DNA from: Hemibagrus wyckioides
Lineage: Eukaryota > Chordata > Actinopteri > Siluriformes > Bagridae
NCBI RefSeq assembly: GCF_019097595.1
Contig: NC_080710.1
Span: 4,196,780-4,260,779 of the forward strand
Direction of reading: 5' to 3'
DNA: 64,000 bases
Shown here: one piece after another, positions 48,301-63,226 of the stretch
Numbering within the stretch: position 1 is the first letter of the stretch
How the letters are laid out: each line of letters opens with the position of its first letter
The notes under the pieces: model-generated
What the model was told of the DNA's origin: nothing
What the model saw: only the letters and a program-made list of their open reading frames with translations
Databases searched by the model: none
Translations under genes and position numbers: made by a program

Positions 48301-51300
48301 GCATTCGATGCCAAGTCTCACAAAAGCGCATTTTAAGTTATACGAATCTTTTTCTTAGTAACTCACTAGCATACCTGAGAGAAATGTTGATATTTTTGAA
48401 GACTGTGCCTTGTTTTTTATGTAAATGTGACCTTTATATTTTCTGTGTGGAAAACAAAAAACTGAACAGTGATGCTACAGCTGGCTAAATCTTTAGCATC
48501 ATAGCTATGCTTGCCTAGCAACAGTGTTCCAGGTAACTCCAGGTAAACACAGCAACACATTTTCTTTTGTCTACATCACACACACACACACACACTTTAC
48601 TTTTAGGTTGTAATCAACACAACTAAAGATCACAGTGACATTTAAACTAGCCACAGCGCTAACGTTGACCGCTAACCAGTCCAGGTGACATGATGTCACA
48701 AGTTCACGCCCACATTAATATTCATACTTCTTCAAGAATAGTCATACTTTTTTATCCCTCTCTCTCATTACTTCATACGTTTATTTCTCTTTGCTGGGTG
48801 ATAACTTGTCGTCTGTTTTGTGTCACCCCTCAGCCTGTGTGTGTGTTGCGTGTGTGTGTGTCCCTGCTGAATAACACTCTGTGTGTGTAGTTTGGCATGC
48901 GGCCCTTTTCTTCACCCCCTCCATCCCTCCGTTTCTCTCGTCCACCCCCGCTGCTTCCAACAGCACAATGCGATCATGTGGTGTTGTTAATCTTTCAACA
49001 AAGACCTCTCTCTCTTTCTCTGTCCTTTTCTTTCTCTCTCCCTCATTTTCTCTTTCTCCCGTTTTATGGTACACTCATTTTTTTTTAATGGCGCACTCAT
49101 CTTTTCTGTCCCAGTCCTCCTTTCTTTCTCCTTCATTCACTACTTCCCCCTCAACTTTTGCTCTCTCTCTCTCCCCCTTTATTTTCCCTTTTTTTTATTC
49201 TGCACTCGTCTTTTCAGTCTGTCTACATCCTTCATCTTTCACTTAATTTGATCAATTTCTCACACCGTCTATATATCTTTCTCTCATTCTCTCTGCCTTG
49301 TATTTAATTCATCGTCTTTTTGATGGTGCACTGACCTTTCAGTCTCTCCCCTCTTTTCTGTCCCACGTCCCTCATTAACCTCCAATCCTCTCCCCCTCTC
49401 TCTCACTCTCTCTCCTTTATTCCTTCCCCTTTTTTATTCTGCACTCGTCTTTTCAGACTATGTACTTCCCCTCCTTCCTGTCTCTTTTTTTACTTTGTAA
49501 CCAACGTTCCTTATTCTCTCTCTTCTTGTCTTTCTCTTCTTTTCTTTACTCTCTCTCTCTCTCTCTTGCTTCCCACACTGCTGCATAGTTACACACAAAT
49601 ATAAATCAATCCTCACTTTAAACACTCTAAAGTCTGATTCTTTCTTCTTTTAAGCCGCATTCGTCTTTTCTGTCTCTTCTAATGTCTTACTTCTCTCTCT
49701 TCAGCATCACAGCATTCTCACGTCTTTCTCTCTATCTCTTTCCCCTCGGATTAATCTTCACTCCCTCTTTTTTATCTCCCCTTTTCCTTCTCTGTCTCCT
49801 CTCATTCTTCTCTGCTCTGTTCATTGTCCGCTCCTCTCTATACTGTGCTCGCTACTTCCCTCTTTTCTGCCTGTCTTCCCTTCGTAAAAACCTCGCTGTC
49901 CTTACCCAGTTCTTTCGAGCTCTGGCTGTCACTGGCCAGTTCTCCCAGTTTAACCAGAGCATCGAAGTAGCCTTTAGCTGCGACAGTCACTCCTGCAGGG
50001 GAGGAAAAGAAGAAGGAAGGAAAGAGTATACTATAAATACAAACCAAACTAATTATGTTGAAAGTATGTGTGAAAGTATAAACAGACATGATGTGAATCA
50101 TGTCCTGGAATGAGCTTCTGCAGCATAACTCTGCTTTCGGCCCTCTTCCGCATACATGTGCTCACAGATGTCTGTAATTGGCTAGTGGTGCTGTGATTGA
50201 CAGGTGAGAGAGAGAGTAAACCCCTCCCACTCAAGGCCGAACGGCCAGATTTGCTCTCTTGATGGCTAATAGGAGTGTCACTACTCCATCCGCACCGGAA
50301 ACACGATTTGTACTGCACATGTGTGGAATTGCATCTACTTCCTGTCTAAAGTATGACTAAAGGATTTACGGCAGTTTCGGGTATTTATAATATTGTTGTT
50401 ATAATGTTATAATGTGTTGTTGACACTACCTGATCTGTCCTGGAAAATAGTTAATTTTTTTGGTAAAATATATGAATTAAATTATATTGATTAAATTGAG
50501 TAATTGATTAAATTGGCACAAATTAAATTGATTAAATAAAATAAAAAATACAGGGTAATACAGATGTGTATATAAGTGTGTGTGTTACATTTAATATTTA
50601 ATTTTATAAAGATTTGTTCTACTTATTTCAGCATCATTTAAAAAATGTCTGCATCTAAGAAATGCACAAAATATATATTTATTTATTTATTTATTTATTC
50701 AATTTATTCATTCATAAATGAATTAATTCCTACCATCCTTCATGTTCTACGTAACTGTTCTACCAATTTCAGCCTTCTTTTAACAAATGTCTGCATCTAA
50801 GAAACGCACAAAATATTTATTTATTTATTAAATTTCTTTATTCATAAATGAACTCATTCCTTCATAGACGCCCGTCTGCCCGACATTTTGCAGAATTGTC
50901 AGGAATTTCTCCTTTTAAGAGAAATTCTTCAAGCTTTATATAAAACGCAAAAGAATCCATATCGCTAGAGTGTCGTGAAAACTTTGGCGGTGGCAAGAAG
51001 TGGCAGCAATTCCGCACATGCTCAGGACAAACAAAGTTCCTGGTACGGATCGAGTAGTGACAATCAGGGACAGTTTTCTGCTGTGCCAATTGGTAGGCAT
51101 AAAAAATACACTTTGTTTACTTTTTCTACACTTCATTTCCTTAATGTTAATTAGCTAGTGAAGTATTTTATTGTTTTCCGGTTTAAACTATACCTTCCAC
51201 TGTTGTTTTTTTTAGCTGTAAAATAAATTCCACGGACCAGATCAGTATGGATTTCTTTAGATGAACACTTCTGATAGCTTTCAATTCCTAACACATTAGT

Positions 51301-51942
51301 TTGGATTTGATTTTGACAAAGATAAGAACTTCGATCATGTGGGCTGTACTTTATGGTACTGTAAGTCACAGACTCTTTTGGCTATACATTTCCCTGGACC
51401 CCATGTTGAGTCTGGTCTGCAGAAATGTTGATTCGATTCCATTAATAGCTGATAAAATGTATCATAAATAAGCTGGCCTTAAGTCTTCCTTACCTGTTAG
51501 TGCTTTCTCATAGTGTTTGCCCATGGTGACAAAGTTCTTTAAACTGGGGTTGAACTGCTCCAGGATGCTCTAAACACACACAGAAAAACAAACATCCAAC
51601 AACTACATATACCTCAGATCTCAGATACATATAACACATATAACATATGCCATGGTGTTACCAGTAGTGTTAGGGTTATATCCAAAATATCTAGCAGAAC
51701 GTTTCCAAAACAAGAAATCAACCACAATCCTGCTACAATAGAAATTCAGAAAGAACCTTGCTATTTACAAGAAACAGGTGTAAAAGAAAAACAAGAGGAC
51801 ATTACATGGGCGGAGCTTAATCGCAATCGAATCCACACAGGAAGGAGTTTTTTCACAGAAAGAAAAAAACAAAGAAATTTGCCTTTCACTTTACCTTGTA
51901 GACATTTTCGGTCATTTTGTTCACCTCGTCAGATCTTGACAT
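41741..51942 (-). CDS. baiap2: BAIAP2/IRSp53-family adaptor (IMD, SH3, WH2-like)
   Basis: Fourteen coding exons, 5' to 3': 51942-51895, 51569-51494, 49992-49906, 47648-47587, 46365-46294, 46178-46041, 45208-45056, 44331-44152, 44068-43600, 43513-43306, 43106-43032, 42902-42701, 41942-41902, 41813-41741. Every junction has GT/AG and phases join into 627 codons. Residues 1 to about 230 are the IMD (inverse-BAR) domain that bends membrane outwards and bundles actin: [61 protein letters not shown] Ser/Pro-rich linker (about 273-428) follows. The SH3 domain (about 441-515: [33 protein letters not shown]) would bind WAVE/Mena-type partners. The C-terminus [19 protein letters not shown] is WH2-like. 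The IMD is closer to BAIAP2 than to BAIAP2L1 or BAIAP2L2 as I recall them; fish a/b paralog not resolved. The start is the first ATG, context ACGATGT. Confidence 0.9.
42098..42660 (+). repeat. (GACA)n / (GATA)n degenerate microsatellite in intron 12
   Basis: A long imperfect tract of ACAGACAG, GATAGACA and AGACAGGT words filling most of the intron between 42701 and 41942. Predicted minus-strand peptides rich in LSVCLSVCLP are the repeat translated. Confidence 0.9.
44400..45055 (-). repeat. Degenerate ~42-bp tandem array derived from the exon-7 donor junction
   Basis: On the transcript strand exon 7 ends ACAAACTACCACAACAAG|GTACGC. Intron 7 then holds about a dozen decayed copies of the same words: AATAAACTACCACTACAAGT (45037-45018), and similar AAACTACCAC blocks near 44940, 44890, 44765, 44695, 44655 and 44540, spaced about 42 bp or multiples. 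At 44545-44521 one copy reads CTACCACTACAAG|GTAGGT, a good decoy 5' splice site. The array ends about 70 bp before exon 8. Confidence 0.75.
45301..45336. repeat. (CA)n microsatellite in intron 6
   Basis: Eighteen CA units. Confidence 0.97.
45340..46040. other. AT-rich intron 6, no gene
   Basis: Intronic sequence between baiap2-like exons 6 and 7. Only long T/A tracts are visible. Confidence 0.6.
46634..47401 (-). mobile_element. Internally deleted Tc1/mariner element in intron 4
   Basis: Ends CACCAATCAACCATAACATT at 46634 and AATGTTATGGCTGATCGCTG at 47401, diverged inverted repeats next to TA on each side. Same family as 1936-2474: both carry GGTGCCATGATGAGGAGATC in opposite orientation and the same transposase start. 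A 33-bp segment with GTGTATTCTGACACCTTTCA is tandemly duplicated at 46920-46983. Confidence 0.8.
46641..47232 (-). pseudogene. Tc1-type transposase, frameshifted and truncated
   Basis: 47232-46891 encodes the DNA-binding half: [60 protein letters not shown]. After the 33-bp duplication the frame shifts and 46940-46623 continues with [17 protein letters not shown] and the first catalytic Asp block [16 protein letters not shown], then GGGSVIMLW. The second and third catalytic acids are missing because the element is deleted towards its end. It is non-functional. Confidence 0.8.
47700..48880. other. Intron 3 of the baiap2-like gene, 5' portion unannotated
   Basis: No exon with consistent phase between 47648 and 49906. 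A CA run lies at 48578-48594. Nothing else recognised. Confidence 0.5.
48880..49885 (+). repeat. ~1-kb polypyrimidine-rich tract in intron 3
   Basis: The plus strand is dominated by C and T with long TCTCTC, CCTCTTT and CCCTTTT runs. Repeated words include TTATTCTGCACTCGTCTTTT (near 49195 and 49435) and CTCTCTTTCTC. In the transcript this is a polypurine tract. It runs up to the 5' splice site of exon 3 at 49905. Confidence 0.8.
50625..50870. repeat. Tandem duplication of ~130 bp in intron 2
   Basis: TGTCTGCATCTAAGAAATGC with TTTATTTATT runs and TTCATAAATGAATTAATTCC at 50647-50732 recur as TGTCTGCATCTAAGAAACGC ... TTCATAAATGAACTCATTCC at 50785-50862. Confidence 0.75.
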
Positions 51943-51999
51943 CGTGTCGGTGTCACTCGAGCGATTCCTTTAAACACAACCCAGGATGTTATAGGATGC

Positions 52000-52356
52000 A
52001 GCCACGCCCACCTGCGTGATGAAATACAGAGATGCGGTGTGTCCACGTGATACCTTTTCTCTAACGTTAATGCTGTTGTATCTTTGCATCATACAGATTT
52101 CATTTAATATTGGCCTTGAAAATGTAGAAAAGTCACCGAAGGCCTACAGACCAGGCTTCAGTCGCGTGTTGTTATTTTAATCTTAACAAGCGCTGACACT
52201 GGAGACTCCTTCCATCAACATTTAACAAACATAAACTTAAGGAAAACGTCAGCTATCAATGATCAATAATAGTGTCCCTCATACAGAGCAGGGCATTTGA
52301 AACACTGGAAAACGTTACATTGCCAAAGTGATAGCTCTAAGTACATAACTCCATTT

Positions 52357-52391
<35 letters not shown>

Positions 52392-52720
52392 AGAGAGAGT
52401 GTGTATCTGGAGCGCAGAATGTCGGACTAAACAAACAAGTCTGTGATCCTTCCAGAGTTTTCCGTTGGGAGAGAAGCTGGAATTCCAGGGTGGATTATCC
52501 GCTCAGACAGGAGCCCCGGAGCAAAGTCACCTCACACACATACACACTGCTGTACCACAAAACACACACTTTACCCTGTACCGAGTAACGATGACACACA
52601 TTGAAAACACTCTAGACTCATTCTTTCCTTCTATCATCTTCGTTTCTGACTCATCCTGCGTTTGTCTTTACTCAAGAGCAAACACACACACACACACACG
52701 CTTTTTATGGGTAGACTGAT
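52000..52720. other. 5' flank of the baiap2-like start exon
   Basis: Upstream of the ATG at 51942 on the minus strand. It holds a (GA)n run at 52361-52390 and a CA run at 52683-52699. A 3' splice site (TTTAAAG, 51974-51968) about 25 bp before the ATG would make the start exon an internal one with leader exons further out; otherwise the promoter lies here. Confidence 0.4.
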
Positions 52721-52732
52721 ATATCTATAGAT

Positions 52733-52737
52733 GGATG

Positions 52738-52775
<38 letters not shown>

Positions 52776-52776
52776 C

Positions 52777-52815
<39 letters not shown>

Positions 52816-52816
52816 C

Positions 52817-52904
<88 letters not shown>

Positions 52905-52905
52905 T
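52733..52905. repeat. (GATA)n microsatellite
   Basis: About 42 GATA units with three interruptions (two GACA, one GATG). Minus-strand peptides YLSIYLSI are the repeat translated. Confidence 0.98.
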
Positions 52906-53245
52906 GATCCAGCCAAAAAAGTAGAAAAAGTCCAGCCATTCATCACTACATGCAGTGCAAAATATTTTGTTCTGCCCCAAAGAAGTGCACTTCATTCTAG
53001 TGCCCTACTCCATTAACGTAACGACTTCTAAAATGCAGCTTGTGCAGGAAATAAAATGAGATATTGTTGTGTGAGATGAGGGAATATCCATATTTTCAGT
53101 TCCAAGGGCTACATTCAATGCTGCAGATGTTCATTAAACACTATGTCGGTTGATTCAGTGTCCATTAAAACCAGAGAGAGTTGCTTGAGTTAAAATGTGT
53201 GACAGCAGATGTTAGTGCAAAGGTCCAAGAAATTGGAACTGTAAG

Positions 53246-53247
<2 letters not shown>

Positions 53248-53298
<51 letters not shown>

Positions 53299-53301
53299 TG
53301 T
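53248..53301. repeat. (GT)n(GA)n compound microsatellite
   Basis: GT x16-17 followed by GA x9; another GT run lies at 53387-53405. Confidence 0.97.
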
Positions 53302-53439
53302 TAAAGTTGATTGAACTCATCAGCTGTAAAGCTGAACATCAGCTTTGGCATGCAGAAGGAAAGCACCTGTTGATCTATTCTGCTCTGTGTGTGTGTGTGT
53401 GTGTGTTAACGGGTACTCACCGTCTCTTCGTGTGCATCA

Positions 53440-53720
53440 ACTTCACACTTTTTTTACCCCTCCCTCGTGCTCTCCGAATCTCCGTTATTCCCGCTGCGCT
53501 CGTTTACGCGCACCGCCCTCACGCGCACATCCAATAAAAACAAACAAACAAACAAACAAACAAAAAACAGATCGGTTTAAAAATAAGACATTTGCGGGGA
53601 AATTGGGTTCGGATGGCTCGTGAGCGCGGTGCCACTGTAAAAACCTGCCCGCTCCCCACTCTCTCTCTCTCTCTCTCGTGTGCGCGCGCGCCGGACAACG
53701 GACAATGTTCTCACTCACTT
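53440..53720 (-). promoter_or_regulatory. CpG-richer candidate promoter of the baiap2-like gene
   Basis: In this CpG-poor window the stretch carries CTGCGCTCGTTTACGCGCAC, CACGCGCACATCCAATAAAA and TGTGCGCGCGCGCCGGACAA. It includes an ATTGG/CCAAT box (CCAAT at 53530-53534). It lies 1.5 kb upstream of the ATG. No transcription start can be assigned. Confidence 0.3.
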
Positions 53721-53846
53721 CAGGGCCACGTTCCAAATGAAGATGTAGTGCACTGCGTAGGGGATGCATCCTATTGCACACTGTGCTCAGGCATTCATTT
53801 GCACACTTTAATAAAGGGAAAGGTCGCATTTGGTATTTAGCCCTCC

Positions 53847-53866
53847 CTTTCTTTCTTTCTTTCTTT

Positions 53867-53924
<58 letters not shown>

Positions 53925-53927
53925 ACC
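53847..53927. repeat. (CTTT)n, (CT)n(CA)n compound microsatellite
   Basis: CTTT x4, CT x17 then CA x13-14. Confidence 0.97.
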
Positions 53928-54505
53928 TCTTCACTCGCGGTGAATAACAATGAATCTGGACACAGGCAATGAGACGAATAATGACCAGGGCTTACTGCCA
54001 AATCCATCTCTCCTCCCTACTTTGGACACTGGGTACAGTGGCTTTGGCACCCCACATAGGGCACTAATTTGAACAGGGAGCCCTATTTGGACTTCAGCCC
54101 AAAGTCTTTACAAACCCCACATCCTTCACTACATCCTCCCCCAACCAGCTCTCTTTCATTCACACGGCTCTGACTCTTACATTAATGCACGGTGTGTGTG
54201 TGTGTGTGTGTGTCTATACCAGACCTTATCGTTTCTGTATCCGTTTTGAGTTACGCTTAAATGCTGTACAGCTTCTGTGAAGCACACAAGTTTCTCTAAC
54301 CAACTAGTTTGTGGATAGTGAGAAAGTGTAAACTCCTCTGCATGCAAGACTTCGCTGTGATGGGAAACTTAAACACTGGAGATCCTGTCCATAAATCATC
54401 AATAAATCTTTTGTTTTTTCGTCTGTATTAGTTTATGTGGTGCTTCTGCCAATACAAATATCTGATTAAGCTGTTAATGCAGAAACAATTAACTGGGCAC
54501 TGGAA

Positions 54506-55375
54506 ACACACACACACACACACACACACACAGGATGCATTAACACTATAAATACAACACACACACAAACACACAGGATACATTAACCCTGTTAATACAA
54601 CACACACACACACACAGGATGCATTAACACTACAAATACAACACACACACACACAGGATGCATTAACACTATAAATACAACGCACACAAACACACAGGAT
54701 ACATTAACACTACAAATACAACACACACACACACACACAGGATACATTAACCCTGTTAATACAACACACACACACACACAGGATACATTAACACTACAAA
54801 TACAACACACACGCACACAAACACACGGGATACATTAACCCTGTTAATACAACACACACACACACACACACACAGGATACATTAACACTACAAATACAAC
54901 ACACACACACACACAGGATACATTAACACTATAAATACAACACACACACACACACACACAGGATACATTAACACTACAAATACAACACACACACACAGGA
55001 TACATTAACACTACAAATACAACACACACACACACACACACACAGGATACATTAACACTACAAATACAACACACACAGACACACACAGGATACATTAACA
55101 CTACAAATACAACACACACACACACACACAGGATACATTAACACTACAAATACAACACACACACACACACACACACACAGGATACATTAACACTACAAAT
55201 ACAACACACACACACACACAGGATACATTAACACTACAAATACAACACACACACACACACACAGGATACATTAACACTATAAATACAACACACACACACA
55301 CACACACAGGATACATTAACACTACAAATACAACACACACACACACACACAGGATACATTAACACTACAAATACA

Positions 55376-55406
<31 letters not shown>

Positions 55407-55427
55407 ATACATTAACACTACAAATAC

Positions 55428-55461
<34 letters not shown>

Positions 55462-56299
55462 ATCCATTAACACTATAAATACAACACAGACTCACACACA
55501 CACACACAGAGGATACATTAACACTACAAATACAACACACACGCACACAAACACACAGGATACATTAACACTACAAATACAACACACACACACACAAACA
55601 CACAGGATACATTAACACTACAAATACAACACACACACACACAAACACACAGGATACATTAACACTACAAAATACAACACACACACACACAAACACACAG
55701 GATACATTAACACTACAAATACAACACACACACACACAAACACACACACACAGGATGCATTAACACTATAAATACAACACACACACACAGGATGCATTAA
55801 CACTACAAATACAACACACACACACACACACAACCACACAGGATACATTAACACTATAAATACAACACACACGCACGCACACACGCACACACAGACACAC
55901 AGGATGCATTAACACTACAAATACAACACACACACACACACACACACACAGGATGCATTAACACTATAAATACAACACACACACACACAAACACACACAC
56001 AGGATGCATTAACACTACAAATACAACACACACACACACACAGAGGATACATTAACACTACAAATACAACACACACGCACACAAACACACACACACAGGA
56101 TGCATTAACACTACAAATACAACACACACACACACACACACACAGGATGCATTAACACTATAAATACAACACACACACACACACACACACACAGGATCCA
56201 TTAACACTATAAATACAACACACACACACACACAGGATGCATTAACACTATAAATACAACACACACACACACACAGGATGCATTAACACTATAAATACA

Positions 56300-56330
<31 letters not shown>

Positions 56331-56521
56331 ATGCATTAACACTATAAATACAACACACACACACACACAGGATACATTAACACTACAAATACAACACACA
56401 CACACACACAGGATGCATTAACACTATAAATACAACACACACACACACACACACACACACAGGATACATTAACACTACAAATACAACACACACACACAGG
56501 ATACATTAACACTACAAATAC

Positions 56522-56563
<42 letters not shown>

Positions 56564-56706
56564 ATACATTTACACTACAAATACAACACACACACAGGAT
56601 ACATTAACACTACAAATACAACACACACACACACACAGGATACATTAACACTACAAATACAACACACACACACACACACACAGGATACATTAACACTACA
56701 AATACA

Positions 56707-56737
<31 letters not shown>

Positions 56738-56800
56738 ATACATTAACACTACAAATACAACACACACACACACACAGGATACATTAACACTACAAATACA

Positions 56801-56831
<31 letters not shown>

Positions 56832-57447
56832 ATACATTAACACTACAAATACAACACACACACACACACACACACACAGGATACATTAACACTACAAATA
56901 CAACACACACACAGGATACATTAACACTACAAATACAACACACACACACACACAGGATACATTAACACTACAAATACAACACACACACAGGATACATTAA
57001 CACTACAAATACAACACACACACACACACAGGATACATTAACACTACAAATACAACACACACACAGGATACATTAACACTACAAATACAACACACACACA
57101 CACACAGGATACATTAACACTACAAATACAACACACACACACACACAGGATACATTAACACTACAAATACAACACAGACTCACACACACACACACACACA
57201 CACAGGATACATTAACACTATAAATACAACACACACACACACACACACACACAGGATACATTAACACTACAAATACAACACACACACAGGATACATTAAC
57301 ACTACAAAAACAACACACACACACACACAGGATACATTAACACTACAAATACAACACACACACACACACACACAGGATACATTAACACTACAAATACAAC
57401 ACACACACACACACACACACACAGGATACATTAACACTACAAATACA

Positions 57448-57478
<31 letters not shown>

Positions 57479-59390
57479 ATACATTAACACTACAAATACA
57501 ACACACACACACACACACACACACACAGGATACATTAACACTACAAATACAACACACACACACACACACACAGGATACATTAACACTACAAATACAACAC
57601 ACACACACACAAACACACACACACAGGATGCATTAACACTATAAATACAACACACACACACGGGATGCATTAACACTACAAATACAACACACACACACAC
57701 ACAACCACACAGGATACATTAACACTATAAATACAACACACACACACACACAGGATGCATTAACACTATAAATACAACACACACACACACACAGGATGCA
57801 TTAACACTATAAATACAACACACGCACACACAGACACACAGGATGCATTAACACTACAAATACAACACACACACACGGGATGCATTAACACTACAAATAC
57901 AACACACACACACACACAACCACACAGGATACATTAACACTATAAATACAACACACACACACACACAGGATGCATTAACACTATAAATACAACACACACA
58001 CACACACAGGATGCATTAACACTATAAATACAACACACACACACACACACACACAGGATGCATTAACACTATAAATACAACACACACACACACACAGGAT
58101 GCATTAACACTATAAATACAACACACACACACACACACACAGGATGCATTAACACTATAAATACAACACACACACACACACACACACAGGATGCATTAAC
58201 ACTATAAATACAACACACACACACACACACAGGATACATTAACACTATAAATACAACACACACACACACACAGGATGCATTAACACTATAAATACAACAC
58301 ACACACACACACACAGGATGCATTAACACTATAAATACAACACACACACACACACAGGATACATTAACACTACAAATACAACACACACACACACACACAC
58401 AGGATACATTAACACTACAAATACAACACACACACACACACACACACAGGATACATTAACACTACAAATACAACACACACACACACACACAGGATACATT
58501 AACACTACAAATACAACACACACACACACACACACACAGGATACATTAACACTACAAATACAACACACACACACACACAGGATACATTAACACTACAAAT
58601 ACAACACACACACACACACAGGATACATTAACACTACAAATACAACACACACACACACACACAGGATACATTAACACTACAAATACAACACACACACACA
58701 CACACAGGATACATTAACACTACAAATACAACACACACACACACACAGGATACATTAACACTACAAATACAACACACACACACACACACACACACAGGAT
58801 ACATTAACACTACAAATACAACACACACACACACACACAGGATACATTGACACTACAAATACAACACACAAACACACACACACACACAGGATACATTAAC
58901 ACTACAAATACAACACACACACACACACACAGGATACATTAACACTACAAATACAACACACACACACACACAGGATACATTAACACTACAAATACAACAC
59001 ACACACACAGGATACATTAACACTACAAATACAACACACACACACACAGGATACATTAACACTACAAATACAACACACACACACACAGGATACATTAACA
59101 CTACAAATACAACACACACACACACAGGATACATTAACACTACAAATACAACACAGACTCACACACACACACACAGGATACATTAACACTACAAATACAA
59201 CACACACACACACACACACAAACACACAGGATACATTAACCCTGTTAATACAACACACACACACAGGATACATTAACACTACAAATACAACACACACACA
59301 CACACACACAAACACACAGGATACATTAACACTACAAATACAACACACACACACACACACACACACAGGATGCATTAACACTATAAATAC

Positions 59391-59424
<34 letters not shown>

Positions 59425-61520
59425 ATGCATTAACACTATAAATACAACACACGCACACAGGATGCATTAACACTACAAATACAACACACACACAAACAAA
59501 CACACAGGATACATTAACACTATAAATACAACACACACACAAACAAACACACAGGATACATTAACACTATAAATACAACACACACAGACACACACACACA
59601 CAGACACACAGGATGCATTAACACTACAAATACAACACACACACACACAGGATACATTAACACTATAAATACAACACACACACACACACACACAGGATGC
59701 ATTAACACTATAAATACAACACACACACACACACACAGGATGCATTAACACTATAAATACAACACACACACACACACACAGGATGCATTAACACTATAAA
59801 TACAACACACACACACACAGGATGCATTAACACTATAAATACAACACACACACACACAGGATGCATTAACACTATAAATACAACACACACACACACACAC
59901 ACACACAGGATGCATTAACACTATAAATACAACACACACACACACACACACAGGATACATTAACACTATAAATACAACACACACACACACACACAGGATA
60001 CATTAACACTACAAATACAACACACACACACAGGATACATTAACACTACAAATACAACACACACACACACACACAGGATACATTAACACTACAAATACAA
60101 CACACACTCACACACACACACACAGGATACATTAACACTACAAATACAACACACACACACACACACACAGGATACATTAACACTACAAATACAACACACA
60201 CACACAGGATACATTAACACTACAAATACAACACACACACACACACACAGGATACATTAACACTACAAATACAACACACACACACACACACAGGATACAT
60301 TAACACTACAAATACAACACACACACACACAGGATACATTAACACTACAAATACAACACACACACACACACACACACAGGATACATTAACACTACAAATA
60401 CAACACACACACACAGGATACATTAACACTACAAATACAACACACACACACACACACAGGATACATTAACACTACAAATACAACACACACACACACACAC
60501 AGGATACATTAACACTACAAATACAACACACACACACACAGGATACATTAACACTACAAATACAACACACACACACACACACAGGATACATTAACACTAC
60601 AAATACAACACACACACACACACACACAGGATACATTAACACTACAAATACAACACACACACACACAGGATACATTAACACTACAAATACAACACACACA
60701 CACACACAGGATACATTAACACTACAAATACAACACACACACACACACAGGATACATTAACACTACAAATACAACACACACACACACACAGGATACATTA
60801 ACACTACAAATACAACACACACACACAGGATACATTAACACTACAAATACAACACACACACACACACACACAGGATACATTAACACTACAAATACAACAC
60901 ACACACACACACACACACACACAGGATACATTAACACTACAAATACAACACACACACACACACACACACACAGGACACATTAACACTACAAATACAGCAC
61001 AGACTCACACACACACACAGGATACATTAACACTATAAATACAACACACACACACACACAGGATACATTAACACTACAAATACAACACAGACTCTCACAC
61101 ACACACACACACACACAGGATACATTAACACTATAAATACAACACAGACTCTCTCTCTCACACACACACACACACACAGGATACATTAACACTATAAATA
61201 CAACACAGACTCTCTCACACACACACACAGGATACATTAACACTATAAATACAACACAGACTCACACACACACACACACACAGGATACATTAACACTATA
61301 AATACAACACAGACTCACACACACACACAGGATACATTAACACTACAAATACAACACAGACTCACACACACACACACACACACACAGGATACATTAACAC
61401 TATAAATACAACACAGACTCACACACACACACACACACACACACAGGATACATTAACACTATAAATACAACACAGACTCTCTCACACACACACACAGGAT
61501 ACATTAACACTATAAATACA

Positions 61521-61551
<31 letters not shown>

Positions 61552-62025
61552 ATACATTAACACTATAAATACAACACAGACTCACACACACACACACACA
61601 CACAGGATACATTAACACTATAAATACAACACAGACTCACACACACACACACACAGGATACATTAACACAATAAATACAACACAGACACACACACACAGG
61701 ATACATTAACACTAAAAAAACAACACAGACTCTCACACACACACACACACAGGATACATTAACACAATAAATACAACACACACACACACACACAGGATAC
61801 ATTAACACTATAAATACAACACAGACTCACACACACACACACACAGGATACATTAACACAATAAATACAACACACACACACACACACAGGATACATTAAC
61901 ACTATAAATACAACACAGACTCACACACACACACACACACACAGGATACATTAACACTATAAATACAACACAGACTCACACACACACACACACACAGGAT
62001 ACATTAACACAATAAATACAACACA

Positions 62026-62059
<34 letters not shown>

Positions 62060-62087
62060 ATACATTAACACTATAAATACAACACAG

Positions 62088-62118
<31 letters not shown>

Positions 62119-62457
62119 ATACATTAACACTATAAATACAACACAGACTCTAACACACACACACACACACACAGGATACATTAACACTATAAATACAACA
62201 CAGACTCACACACACACACACACACAGGATACATTAACACTATAAATACAACACAGACTCACACACACACACACAGGATACATTAACACTATAAATACAA
62301 CACAGACTCACACACACACACACACACACACAGGATACATTAACACTATAAATACAACACAGACTCACACACACACACACAGGATACATTAACACTATAA
62401 ATACAACACAGACTCACACACACACACACACACAGGATACATTAACACAATAAATAC

Positions 62458-62491
<34 letters not shown>

Positions 62492-63160
62492 ATACATTAA
62501 CACTATAAATACAACACAGACTCTCACACACACACACACACACACAGGATACATTAACACTATAAATACAACACAGACTCACACACACACACACACACAC
62601 AGGATACATTAACACTATAAATACAACACAGACTCACACACACACACACACACACACACAGGATACATTAACACTATAAATACAACACAGACTCACACAC
62701 ACACACACAGGATACATTAACACTATAAATACAACACAGACTCACACACACACACACACACAGGATACATTAACACTATAAATACAACACAGACTCACAC
62801 ACACACACACACAGGATACATTAACACTATAAATACAACACAGACTCACACACACACACACACAGGATACATTAACACTATAAATACAACACAGACTCAC
62901 ACACACACACACACAGGATACATTAACACTATAAATACAACACAGACTCACACACACACACACACACAGAGGATACATTAACACTATAAATACAACACAG
63001 ACTCACACACACACACACAGGATACATTAACACTACAAATACAACACAGACTCACACACACACACACACACACAGGATACATTAACACTATAAATACAAC
63101 ACAGACTCACACACACACACACACACACAGGATACATTAACACTATAAATACAACACAGA

Positions 63161-63226
<66 letters not shown>

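Noticed and set aside
48881..49251. ORF rich in Ser/Phe/Leu, resembling a secreted protein
   Set aside because: It lies on the pyrimidine-rich strand of an intron; TCT/CTC/TTC codons produce it by composition alone.
52634..52995. Minus-strand ORFs with YLSIYLSI repeats
   Set aside because: Translation of the GATA microsatellite in all frames.
54428..62984. Many minus-strand ORFs encoding Cys/Val-rich peptides (VCVCVVFVVLMYP)
   Set aside because: They are translations of TG runs plus the 25-bp core. They overlap each other in several frames and follow the array units exactly.
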